Origin: Phycicoccus flavus
Lineage (GTDB): Bacteria > Actinomycetota > Actinomycetes > Actinomycetales > Dermatophilaceae
Direction: 5' to 3'
Length of the DNA stretch: 41,278 bases
NCBI RefSeq assembly: GCF_004025965.2
Contig: NZ_SAYU02000033.1
Location: forward strand, 1-41,278
The first letter of the stretch is position 1. The number at the start of each line of letters is the position of its first letter. Position numbers and translations under genes: made by a program. The notes below the pieces were generated by a model that ran no database searches, had not been told where the DNA came from, and saw nothing but the letters and a program-made list of their open reading frames with translations. Shown here one piece after another: positions 33,325 through 41,231 of the stretch.

Positions 33325-34143
33325 ATGACCGACAGCCCCCGCACCTGGTGGAAGACCGGCGTCGGCCTGGTCCTCACCGCGCTCATGCTCTTCCCGCTCT
33401 ACTGGATGGTCAACGTCTCGCTCACCCGGCGCAGCGCCATTCGCAGCGGTGACCTCTACCCGCGCGCGTTCACGCTCGACAACTACCGCCTGGTGCTCCA
33501 GGACCAGCTGCCCTACCTCGGGACCAGCCTCGTGGTCGGCCTCGGGACGGTGCTGCTCACCCTGCTCGTCTCGGCCCCCGCGGGCTACGCCCTGTCCTCG
33601 CTGTTCGTCCCCGGACGGCGAGCGCTGAACTTCTGCCTCATCGTCGCCCAGATGATCCCCGCAGTGGTCATGGCCCTTGGCTTCTACACGGTCTACACCG
33701 ACCTCGGCGTCCTGGACACCCTGCCCGGGCTGGTCGTCGCCGACTCCACGGTCGCCATCCCGTTCGGGGTCATGCTCTTCTCGGCCTTCATGGCCGGCAT
33801 CCCGCGCGAGCTGCTCAACGCCGCGGCCGTCGACGGCGCGAACACCTGGGTGACCTTCACCCGGGTCGTCCTGCCGATCTCCCGCAACTCGGCTGTCACG
33901 GTGGCGCTGTTCGCGTTCCTCTGGGCCTGGTCGGACTTCATATTCGCCTCCACCCTGAACCGCGAGGGCGGGAAGCTGCGCCCGATCACGATGGGTCTCT
34001 ACGACTACATCGGGTCGCAGAACCAGGAGTGGGGCGCCCTCATGGCGACCGCTGTCGCCGCCTCGATCCCCACCGCCATCCTGCTCGTCGTCGCGCAGCG
34101 GTACGTCGCCGCCGGCGTGACCGCGGGCGCCGTCAAGGACTGA
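33325..34143 (+). CDS. ABC sugar transporter permease 2 (MalG-like)
   Basis: A 272-residue, six-helix permease with the MalG-type features: the N-terminal helix LMLFPLYWMVNVSL, FTLDNYRLVL, and the EAA loop read as ELLNAAAVDGANTWVTFTRV. It pairs with permease 1. The ATG at 33325 has AGGAGG upstream, within the end of the preceding gene. The hydrolase gene follows after 13 bases, so transport and intracellular cleavage are co-expressed. Confidence 0.9.
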   Translation: MTDSPRTWWKTGVGLVLTALMLFPLYWMVNVSLTRRSAIRSGDLYPRAFTLDNYRLVLQDQLPYLGTSLVVGLGTVLLTLLVSAPAGYALSSLFVPGRRALNFCLIVAQMIPAVVMALGFYTVYTDLGVLDTLPGLVVADSTVAIPFGVMLFSAFMAGIPRELLNAAAVDGANTWVTFTRVVLPISRNSAVTVALFAFLWAWSDFIFASTLNREGGKLRPITMGLYDYIGSQNQEWGALMATAVAASIPTAILLVVAQRYVAAGVTAGAVKD

Positions 34144-34156
34144 CCCGAAGGACCCC

Positions 34157-35911
34157 ATGACCATCCCCGACACCACCCTGCTGCCCGGCGACCGCGCCCG
34201 CGAGACCGCCGACGACCTCACCTTCGACGTCCGGGAGATCCCGTTCTCGCGGCGCGGCTCCTGGCTGGACCTCTCACCCGTTGTCGCGCTGCACACCCAC
34301 AGCGACCTCGTGCACCTGGTCTCGCACCGCAACGGCTTCCACGGTGTCCTCGCGCTGGCCCCCGAGCGGGACGGCGTGCCGGTCGAAGCGACATGGTCCG
34401 CCGACCCCGGCGTGTTCCGCTGGTCGGACGGCGACGCCACGGTGGAGGCCGCCTTCGACGGGGCCGACGCAGTGCGGCTGCGGGGGTCGGGACTCGGGCT
34501 GCGACTCTCGGACGCCGCCGCCGCGCTCACGCCCTTCACCGGGACCTACCTCTTCACCGACCCGGTGGACGACGCCCTCGTCTTCACCAGCTACGAGACC
34601 GGGCACCGCTACCGGGTCTCGGTACTGTCCGGGGCCTCCATCGTCGAAGGTAGCGAGGCGCTCGGGCAGGCGACCCGCGCGGTGACCCTGGGCGCCGACG
34701 GCGGCTGGTGGGAGGCTGAGGTGCGCGAGTCGACCTCGCAGACAACGATCCCCTCCCCGCTCCGGACCTTCGAGCAGGTCGTCGCGGACTCGCGGGCGGA
34801 CTTCGCCGCCTACCTCGAGGACCTCGCGCCGTGGCGGGACGCCCGGACCCCGGCCGCCGGCCGCGCGGCCTACGTGCTGTGGTCGGCGACGGTGGCGCCC
34901 AGCGGTCTGATGACCCGCGAGTCGGTGCTCATGTCCAAGCACTGGATGGACAAGCTGTGGAGCTGGGACCACTGCTTCAACGCCCTCGCCCTGGCCCCGG
35001 GTCGCCCGGACGCCGCGGTCGACCAGCTGCTCGCGCCCTTCGACCATCAGGACGACCGCGGGGCGCTGCCGGACTCGCTGACCCACACCGAGGTCCTCTA
35101 CAACTACGTCAAGCCGCCGATCCACGGCTGGGCGCTGCGCCGGCTGCGGGCAACCGCGGCGCGCCCCCTGTCCCGCCCCGAGCTCGACCGCATCCACGAC
35201 GGCCTGGTCCGGTGGACCCGGTTCTGGCTGGACTCACGACGCCGGCCCGGGCACGTGCTGCCGTACTACCAGCACGGCAACGACAGCGGCTGGGACAACT
35301 CGACCACCTTCGACCTCGACCGCGTCATCGAGGCCCCGGACCTCGCGGGCTTCCTCGTCGTGCAGCTCGACGTCCTCGCCGACCTCTCCGACGAGCTCGG
35401 CCACCCGTCGGCGGCGTGGCGTGAGACCCGGGACGAGGTGCTCGAGGTCATGCTGGAAGGGCTGTGGACCGGCGAGGAGTTCGTCGCCGTCGGTGCGCTG
35501 AGCGGGCGGCCCAGCACGGTCACCAGCCTCCTCAACCTGCTGCCGCTCGTCCTCGGCGAGCGCCTGCCGCGTGAGGTCCGCGACCTGCTGGCCACCCGGC
35601 TGGAGGGCCACCTCACCGAGTACGGGCCCGCGACGGAGCCGGTGAACTCGCCGCTGTACGAGGACGACGGCTACTGGCGCGGTCCGATCTGGGCCCCGTC
35701 GACCGCCCTCATCGAAGACGGCCTGCGCGCGAGCGGGTTCCCCGACCTTGCCGACACGGTGAGCGCGCGGTTCCGGGCCCTGTGCGAGCGGTCCGGCTTC
35801 GCCGAGAACTTCGACGCGCGAACCGGCGCCGGGCTACGCGACCGCGCCTACACCTGGACCGCAGCCGTGTACCTGACCCTGGCTGCCGACCACGCACGCC
35901 GCACCCCCTAA
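34157..35911 (+). CDS. Cytoplasmic glycoside hydrolase (GH63/MGH-like alpha-glycosidase)
   Basis: A 584-residue protein without a signal peptide. The N-terminal ~210 residues are a beta-sandwich, and the rest is an (alpha/alpha)6 barrel of the GH63/GH37/glycogen-debranching type: KHWMDKLWSWDHCFNALALA, DSLTHTEVLYNYVKPPIHGW, YQHGNDSGWDNSTTFD (candidate general acid Asp), EDDGYWRGPIWAPS and FAENFDARTGAG (candidate base Glu). It would hydrolyse the oligosaccharide brought in by the adjacent importer. The ATG follows GAAGGA. The precise substrate (glucosyl, mannosyl or other) cannot be told by eye. Confidence 0.8.
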   Translation: MTIPDTTLLPGDRARETADDLTFDVREIPFSRRGSWLDLSPVVALHTHSDLVHLVSHRNGFHGVLALAPERDGVPVEATWSADPGVFRWSDGDATVEAAFDGADAVRLRGSGLGLRLSDAAAALTPFTGTYLFTDPVDDALVFTSYETGHRYRVSVLSGASIVEGSEALGQATRAVTLGADGGWWEAEVRESTSQTTIPSPLRTFEQVVADSRADFAAYLEDLAPWRDARTPAAGRAAYVLWSATVAPSGLMTRESVLMSKHWMDKLWSWDHCFNALALAPGRPDAAVDQLLAPFDHQDDRGALPDSLTHTEVLYNYVKPPIHGWALRRLRATAARPLSRPELDRIHDGLVRWTRFWLDSRRRPGHVLPYYQHGNDSGWDNSTTFDLDRVIEAPDLAGFLVVQLDVLADLSDELGHPSAAWRETRDEVLEVMLEGLWTGEEFVAVGALSGRPSTVTSLLNLLPLVLGERLPREVRDLLATRLEGHLTEYGPATEPVNSPLYEDDGYWRGPIWAPSTALIEDGLRASGFPDLADTVSARFRALCERSGFAENFDARTGAGLRDRAYTWTAAVYLTLAADHARRTP

Positions 35912-35917
35912 CTGCTA

Positions 35918-35935
35918 CGGCCCGGTCATGGGCCG
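35918..35935 (+). other. Short hairpin between the two glycosidase genes
   Basis: CGGCCC-GGTCAT-GGGCCG is a 6-base-pair stem just after the GH63-like stop. It is too weak for a sure terminator but could mark a transcript end before the separately controlled secreted glycosidase. Confidence 0.35.
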
Positions 35936-35996
35936 CCCACCCCGATCCACGGAAGGCGCCGACCCGGCGCACACCGGAGCTGCAAAGGAGCACTCG

Positions 35997-38900
35997 ATGT
36001 CATCACCCCCTTCCAGACTTGTCCATCGAACCGGTTCACCACTGGTGGCGGCCGCCGTCGTTGCCCTGCTGGCCACCAGCACCGGTGCTACGCCGGCCTC
36101 GGCGGCCCCTACCGCCGTCGACGTGCCTGGCCCGGTCGTGCACTACGCCTTCGACGACGACCCAGCGACGGGCATCATCGCCGACGACTCCGGTAACGGC
36201 CTCGATGGCACCCTCGTCAACGGCGCCACCGCCAGCAGGGTCGCCGGTGACGCGGACGGTGACGCCTTGCGTCTGCCCGGCGGCTCGTCGTCCTCGAACG
36301 GCGCCTACGTGCGCGTTCCCAAGGGCGTGCTGGACGGCCGGTCCAGCGTCACCGTCACCGCACGGGTCAGCTGGGACGGCACCGGCGGTTCGTGGCAGCG
36401 GATCTTCGACCTGGGACGCGGCACGAACCGCTATCTCTTCACCACTCCCTCCAACGGCAGCGTCCTGCGCACCGCCGTGACGACGAACTCTGCGGGTGCC
36501 GAGGCGCAGAACTCCGGCTACGCCCCCTTGCCCGCCACGTCTTGGAAGACCGTCGCCGTCACTCTCGACACCGACGCCGACCGTGTCACGACGTACCTCG
36601 ATGGGGCCGCCGTAGCCTCGGCGACGACCACAGCGACCGCCGCGCAGCTCGTGGAGGGCGCGACCTCGTCCGGGTTCCTCGGCAAGTCGATGTACCCCGA
36701 CCCGCTGTTCTCGGGAGCACTCGACGACTTCGCGGTCTACGGGTCCGCACTCACGCCGCAGCAGATCGCCGCCGCGACGGGGGTGACCCCGCCCACCGCC
36801 GGATCGCCGACCAGGACCGAGTTCGAGGTGCAGACCACCATCGGCACCGCCCCGGCGCTGCCGGCATCGGTCCGCACGTCCTACAGCGACGGTTATGACC
36901 GGAACGTGCCGATCGTCTGGGAGTCGGTGGACCCCGCCCGCTACGCCCAGCGCGGCACCTTCACCGTCGCCGGGGACGCCGCGGGCACGGCCGTCACCGC
37001 CACCGTCCGGGTGATCCGCGAAGGCGAGATCAGCATCGACCTCGGCACCGACACCGGTCCCTTCAAGGGCGGCGCTGCGGGCGCGCTCTACGGCCTCTAC
37101 GACGACGGCATGCCCACCGACAACCTCATCGACGGGTTCGGATTGCAGACCAACGCCACCAAGGGCCAGGACGGCGCGCAGCACCCGGGCTCGGACGCCC
37201 TCGAGGTGCTGAAGCCGCTCGCCCGCACCACGAACGGCGACATCTACATCCGCCCGACGGACTACTACCGCGGCTTCCCCTACCAGTGGCCGGGCGACAC
37301 CCCGCAGGCCCGTCTGGACGACTACTTCCGCGTCCTGCAGACCCAGCTGGACCAGGTCAAGGCCGTCATCGAGCAGAACCCGGACCTGGCCGACAACATC
37401 GTCATCGAGCCCTTCAACGAGCCCGAGGGCAACATGTTCGGCACCGGCCGGTGGAGCTACAACGGCACCAGCTGGCTCAACAACCCCACCGACTACTTCG
37501 CCGCGTGGGACAAGGCCCAGGCCATGATCAAGAAGGAGCTGCCGGACACGCCGGTCGCCGGGCCCAATACCAGCGTTCTCTTCAACCAGGTCAAGGGCTT
37601 CCTCCAGCACACGAAGGACGCCGGTACCGCGCCGGACATCATCACTTGGCACGAGCTGAGCAACCCCGCCTCGGTGCGCACATCCGTCGATCGTCTGAGG
37701 GGCTGGGAGGACGAGGTCTTCGGCACCGGCACCGACCGTCCCATCAACATCGACGAGTACGCGTTCAACTACCACACCTCCGTCCCGGGCCAGATGATCC
37801 AGTGGATCTCTGCCTTCGAGGACAAGAAGGTCGACGGGATGATCGCGTTCTGGAACCTCAACGGGAACCTCAACGACTCGGCCGTTCAGACCAACCGCGG
37901 CAACGGCCAGTGGTGGCTGTACAACGCGTACTCCCGGATGACCGGGCACACCGTGAAGGTGACCCCGCCGCAGCCGAACACCAGCTACACGCTGCAGGGT
38001 GTCGCGACGCTCGATCCCGACAAGAACCTCGCGCAAGCCATCGTCGGCGGCAAGAGCGGCCCTTCGCTCGTGGCCTTCGACCACGTCGCGGCAGCGATGG
38101 GCGAGCAGGTGCGGGTGACCGTCGAGGAGATCCCCTGGACCGGCCAGATCGGCGACTCGCCGGAACCCCGCCACGTCGCTGAGCTCACCGTCCCCGTGAC
38201 CAACGGCTCGGTGGCGCTGGACTTCGGCGGTGACGCGCTGCCGACCCTCACCGAGTCCTCGGCCTACCGGATCCTCGTGTCACCGGCCGGCGTCGGGACC
38301 TCGACCTCGGTCGCACCGATGCTCTGGCAGAAGTCGTACGAGGCCGAGGCCGCGAGCCACACCGGTGGCCCGTACTACCTCAACGGCCCGGAGGGCAGCC
38401 CGAGCAACGTCAGCGGCTTCTACACCTCGGGACGACGCGACGTCGGCGCCCTGCGCACCGACTCCGACCTCACCCTCGACTTCTCCGTGGACGCACCGCA
38501 GGACGGCACGTACGACCTGCAGGTCTTCTCCAGCACCCTCAACACCTTCGCCTCGGTGCAGGAGCAGGGGCCGACGAACGTCTTCGTGCGGGTCGATGGT
38601 GGCCAGGAGCAGGAGATTCACCTGCCGCTGGCCTACAAGTGGGTGGTCTGGGACCACGCCGACACCACCGTCGACCTCACCGAGGGGACCCACACCATCT
38701 CGCTGTCGGTCCAGAGCAAGGACGGGACGAGGCACACGACCGGCGACGCCATCGTCGACCGGATCGTCCTCGGTCTGCCGAACCCGGCCGCGGCGGCCTC
38801 CGTCTACGAGGGCGAGTACGCCGAGCTCTCCGGCGGTACGACCAGCTGGACGGCCCCCGCAGGGGCGGACGTGTCCGGCCCCGGCGGCGCGACACTCGGG

Positions 38901-40181
38901 TCCGGCGACACGGCCACCTTCTGGGTGTACGCAGCACATGAGGGCGAGCAGGCATTGGACGTCGACACCGTCGGCACGGCGCGGGGCTCGCTCACCGTCA
39001 ACGGCCGGGCTGTCCGGTACCTGAAGGACGGCACCGCCCGGGCCTACCTCGAGGGCGGCGTCAACAAGGTCGTCGTCACCGGGACGGCGTGGGTGGACCG
39101 GCTGGTCGTCGCCCCCGACGTCAGCTGGCTCCCGCGCAGCTACGAGGCCGAGGATGCGCGCCTGGGCGGCGATGCCCACGTCTCCGACCTCGACCTCGCC
39201 AGCGGCGGCCAGGCCGTGGAGGGCGTCGGCGGTGAGCCGGGCAACGACAACACGCTCACCTTCGACGTCACCGCGGACTCCGCGGGGACCTACGCGATGA
39301 CGCTGCGGTTCTCCAACCCGGAGCAGGTGCCGGCGACGCACTACAACCCCAACCCGGTCGCCCGGCACGCCGACATCTCGGTCAACGGGAAGCTCGTGCT
39401 CCCGCAGACGATGTTCGTTCCGACGTTCCACGAGAACAACTTCTGGGAGCGCACTGTCTATCTGCCCCTGAAGGCCGGGAAGAACACCATCTCCTTCCGC
39501 TCGGAGGAGGAGCCCAACTGGGACGGCGAGACCTACGCCTCGGACGTCTGGGGGCCGAAATACCCCGGCCTGATCCTGCGCTCGCCGAACGCCCCGATCA
39601 TCGACCGCATCGAGATCGCGCCGTTCACGCCGCCGCAGTGGGCGACAGCGACCTCGGTCGGTGCGGTGCTCGCTCGGGACGGCTCGGGTCCCGAGAACGG
39701 GCAGTCGGTGAACGGAGAGGACTACGACCTGTTCACCTTCGCCAAGAGCTGGGTGCTGAAGCAGAAGAAGGGCTCGACCCTGGCGCTGCTCGACGACCCG
39801 GCGACGTCGGCCACGGTGTTCCTCGTCGACGACACCGCCTTCACGAAGGCCCTGTCGCAGCTGACTGGGGAGAGCCTGCCCAACGAGCGGGCCGCGGCTG
39901 GCAAGATCCGGGACCTGCCGGTGGGCCAGGTGGAGCAGCTGCTGCTGGACCACGTGCTGCCCGGCACGACCCTGGTCAGCCGCAACCTGCTCGCCGCCGA
40001 CGGTGACACGCTGACGACCGCGGGCGGCCACCGCCTCACCGTCTCGGTGCAGGACGGGTCGGTCCGGCTGCTCAGCGCCGACGGTGACGTCGTCGCCGTG
40101 GTCGACCCGCAGCGGATGGACGTGAACCTCGGCCAGGTCCAGGTAGCGCACGTCGTCGACCGGCTCATCCGCGTGGGCTGA
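35997..40181 (+). CDS. Giant secreted multidomain glycosidase (LamG, Ig-like, GH-A barrel, two CBM-like domains, fasciclin)
   Basis: From ATG 35997 (AAAGGAG 7 bases upstream), 1394 residues. Order: Sec signal peptide (~1-37, ending PASAA); LamG/concanavalin-like domain (~45-260, VVHYAFDDDP to DDFAVYGSALTPQQIAAATG); bacterial Ig-like domain (~268-345); a clan GH-A barrel (~350-680) with acid/base Glu ~475 in EPFNEPEG and nucleophile Glu ~587 in NIDEYAF, then a beta-sandwich (to ~765), resembling GH39-like enzymes; two CBM35/CBM6-like modules starting KSYEAEAASHTGG and RSYEAEDARLGGD; and a C-terminal fasciclin (FAS1) domain (~1220-1390, ATVFLVDDTAF, LLLDHVLPGT, VAHVVDRLI). It would attack a polysaccharide outside the cell and supply the importer. 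A LacI operator lies inside its first codons. The glycan is unknown. Confidence 0.85.
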   Translation: MSSPPSRLVHRTGSPLVAAAVVALLATSTGATPASAAPTAVDVPGPVVHYAFDDDPATGIIADDSGNGLDGTLVNGATASRVAGDADGDALRLPGGSSSSNGAYVRVPKGVLDGRSSVTVTARVSWDGTGGSWQRIFDLGRGTNRYLFTTPSNGSVLRTAVTTNSAGAEAQNSGYAPLPATSWKTVAVTLDTDADRVTTYLDGAAVASATTTATAAQLVEGATSSGFLGKSMYPDPLFSGALDDFAVYGSALTPQQIAAATGVTPPTAGSPTRTEFEVQTTIGTAPALPASVRTSYSDGYDRNVPIVWESVDPARYAQRGTFTVAGDAAGTAVTATVRVIREGEISIDLGTDTGPFKGGAAGALYGLYDDGMPTDNLIDGFGLQTNATKGQDGAQHPGSDALEVLKPLARTTNGDIYIRPTDYYRGFPYQWPGDTPQARLDDYFRVLQTQLDQVKAVIEQNPDLADNIVIEPFNEPEGNMFGTGRWSYNGTSWLNNPTDYFAAWDKAQAMIKKELPDTPVAGPNTSVLFNQVKGFLQHTKDAGTAPDIITWHELSNPASVRTSVDRLRGWEDEVFGTGTDRPINIDEYAFNYHTSVPGQMIQWISAFEDKKVDGMIAFWNLNGNLNDSAVQTNRGNGQWWLYNAYSRMTGHTVKVTPPQPNTSYTLQGVATLDPDKNLAQAIVGGKSGPSLVAFDHVAAAMGEQVRVTVEEIPWTGQIGDSPEPRHVAELTVPVTNGSVALDFGGDALPTLTESSAYRILVSPAGVGTSTSVAPMLWQKSYEAEAASHTGGPYYLNGPEGSPSNVSGFYTSGRRDVGALRTDSDLTLDFSVDAPQDGTYDLQVFSSTLNTFASVQEQGPTNVFVRVDGGQEQEIHLPLAYKWVVWDHADTTVDLTEGTHTISLSVQSKDGTRHTTGDAIVDRIVLGLPNPAAAASVYEGEYAELSGGTTSWTAPAGADVSGPGGATLGSGDTATFWVYAAHEGEQALDVDTVGTARGSLTVNGRAVRYLKDGTARAYLEGGVNKVVVTGTAWVDRLVVAPDVSWLPRSYEAEDARLGGDAHVSDLDLASGGQAVEGVGGEPGNDNTLTFDVTADSAGTYAMTLRFSNPEQVPATHYNPNPVARHADISVNGKLVLPQTMFVPTFHENNFWERTVYLPLKAGKNTISFRSEEEPNWDGETYASDVWGPKYPGLILRSPNAPIIDRIEIAPFTPPQWATATSVGAVLARDGSGPENGQSVNGEDYDLFTFAKSWVLKQKKGSTLALLDDPATSATVFLVDDTAFTKALSQLTGESLPNERAAAGKIRDLPVGQVEQLLLDHVLPGTTLVSRNLLAADGDTLTTAGGHRLTVSVQDGSVRLLSADGDVVAVVDPQRMDVNLGQVQVAHVVDRLIRVG
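36026..36039. promoter_or_regulatory. LacI-type operator 3, inside the glycosidase gene
   Basis: TCGAACCGGTTCAC matches 12 of 14 bases of operator 1, including the whole TCGAACCGGTTC core. It lies 30 bases after the ATG and encodes residues in the basic N-region of the signal peptide, a position suited to transcriptional roadblock. Confidence 0.65.
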
Positions 40182-40194
40182 CAACGGCACCACC

Positions 40195-40234
40195 CCGTAG
40201 GCGCCGGCCCTCTTCTTGGGGTCGGCGCCTACGG
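40195..40234. terminator. Hairpin terminator after the glycosidase
   Basis: CCGTAGGCGCCG (40195-40206) and CGGCGCCTACGG (40223-40234) form a perfect 12-base-pair stem with a 16-base loop, 13 bases after the stop. Confidence 0.85.
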
Positions 40235-40369
40235 CTGTCCGGAGTCGTCATCGCGACCAAGGACGGTCTGGGGTACGCCGGGGACTGCTGCACCGATCGG
40301 TGACAACTGATCTGTGGTGGTGACGGAGGCGGCTCCCACCAAGGGTTCGTCGCTGAGCGAACTGGTCAG

Positions 40370-40681
40370 CTACAGATCGAGGACGAGGCGGAGGGCTGCC
40401 TCCACGCGCCGGAGCTCGTTGTAGGTCAGGTGGCCCGTGCTGTCACCGAGTCGGCTGGGGTCGACGGCGGTCGTCTGCTCGGCGAGCACCAGCGTGCGCC
40501 GGCCGGCGATCAGGACCTCGGGTCTGAAGCTGGCCGGGCGTGCCGAGGTGGAGGTGGGGGCGACCAGCCAGGTCGTGAGCGGGAGTGAGTCGGACTGGAC
40601 GACGACCGCGTACCTGGTGCGTGCCTGCTCGTGTCCGCGGGCGTCTCGGGGCGCCACCAGCCGGAAGACCTCACCACGCAC
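40370..40681 (-). CDS. MazF/PemK-family toxin
   Basis: A GTG at 40681 begins a 103-residue protein with the MazF/PemK barrel pattern: RGEVFRLVAPRDARGHEQ, RYAVVVQSDSLPLTTWLVAPT, SFRPEVLI, TLVLAEQTTAVDPSRLG and LRRVEAALRLVLDL. Such proteins are sequence-specific endoribonucleases. The start lies inside the end of the antitoxin gene (11-base overlap), the usual toxin-second layout. It sits close to the tRNA-Arg fragment, where it would help keep an integrated element in the host. Confidence 0.88.
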   Translation of the reverse strand: MRGEVFRLVAPRDARGHEQARTRYAVVVQSDSLPLTTWLVAPTSTSARPASFRPEVLIAGRRTLVLAEQTTAVDPSRLGDSTGHLTYNELRRVEAALRLVLDL

Positions 40682-40904
40682 GCAGGGTCTCCATGTCTCT
40701 CAGCACTTGTGCGGCTTCGGCCCGGTCGTGCTCGTCGGCGGCCAGCGCCTCGGCCTCGGCGCGCAGTGCCGTGCGGGCACGGTCACGGGCGGCGTCGATC
40801 AGTGCGGCCCGGACCGCGGTGGAGACTGATGTGCCGTCTGCGGTCAGCGCGGCGAGTGCTCGAGCGGCGTCCTCGTCGGGGCGAAAGGTGATCGTGTCGG
40901 CCAT
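40671..40904 (-). CDS. Antitoxin, ribbon-helix-helix type
   Basis: A 77-residue protein from ATG 40904. The N-terminal half has the ribbon-helix-helix pattern (ADTITFRPDEDAARALAAL, GTSVSTAVRAALIDAARD); the C-terminal half is a charged helix (RTALRAEAEALAADEHDR, AAQVLRDMETLRAW) that would bind and block the toxin. A longer frame from 41024 has no ribosome site and runs through the promoter. Translation may be leaderless or weakly initiated. A near-palindrome directly upstream suggests autorepression. Confidence 0.8.
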   Translation of the reverse strand: MADTITFRPDEDAARALAALTADGTSVSTAVRAALIDAARDRARTALRAEAEALAADEHDRAEAAQVLRDMETLRAW

Positions 40905-40915
40905 GCCAGCGAATG

Positions 40916-40930
40916 TAACACGCAGTGTAA
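40916..40930. promoter_or_regulatory. Candidate operator of the toxin-antitoxin operon
   Basis: TAACAC-GCA-GTGTAA is an inverted repeat with one mismatched pair, 12 bases upstream of the antitoxin start in a local AT-rich patch. Confidence 0.5.
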
Positions 40931-40961
40931 GACAGTTTGGATCTTGGGAATCGGCGAGTGC

Positions 40962-40979
40962 TGGCCCCGGAATGGCCCC
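40962..40979. repeat. Direct repeat TGGCCCC near the att site
   Basis: TGGCCCC occurs at 40962-40968 and 40973-40979, spaced by GGAA. Short direct repeats close to a tRNA att core can be arm-type sites for a tyrosine integrase. No integrase gene is in the window. Confidence 0.3.
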
Positions 40980-41134
40980 AGAACCTCTCCGCGACATCGG
41001 CGGTCCGCCCTGGCGCGACCGCATCCGACCGGTTCCGACACCGGGGAGTCCACCCGGCCTGACCTGCTACGTTCGACCGCAGTGGGTGTCGGCCGTGGGC
41101 GTGCCGGGTCGGCTCCAGACACCTGGCCGGCGGT

Positions 41135-41178
41135 CTACGGATCAGAAGGTTAGGGGTTCGAATCCCTTCGGGCGCGCA
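41135..41178 (+). tRNA. 3' half of a tRNA-Arg(ACG) gene (att-site remnant, not a whole tRNA)
   Basis: From the anticodon loop onward the sequence matches actinobacterial tRNA-Arg: anticodon ACG at 41137-41139, anticodon-stem strand ATCAGA, T-arm AGGGG-TTCGAAT-CCCTT, and acceptor strand CGGGCGC with discriminator G. The 5' half (acceptor 5' strand, D-arm) is absent; unrelated DNA precedes 41135. A duplicated tRNA 3' end that starts at the anticodon loop is the classic footprint of integrase-mediated insertion. By the usual geometry the integrated island lies to its left. Bases 41181 onward already belong to an IS481-type element. Confidence 0.75.
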
Positions 41179-41204
41179 GGTGTGATGTCTCAGGACATCG
41201 CGGA

Positions 41205-41231
41205 CTCCCCGAACCCTCAGGGTTCGGGGAG
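41205..41231. terminator. Hairpin at the end of the IS481-type transposase gene
   Basis: CTCCCCGAACCCT-C-AGGGTTCGGGGAG is a perfect 13-base-pair inverted repeat that includes the transposase stop codon. GATGTC-TCAG-GACATC just outside it (41184-41199) is probably part of the IS terminal repeat. Confidence 0.7.

Noticed and set aside
36036-38174. Long minus-strand frame (712 codons) across the secreted glycosidase, and another at 38280-40193
   Set aside because: These are shadow frames of GC-rich DNA with Arg/Val/Asp/Gly-rich, family-free translations; the plus strand carries clear domains.
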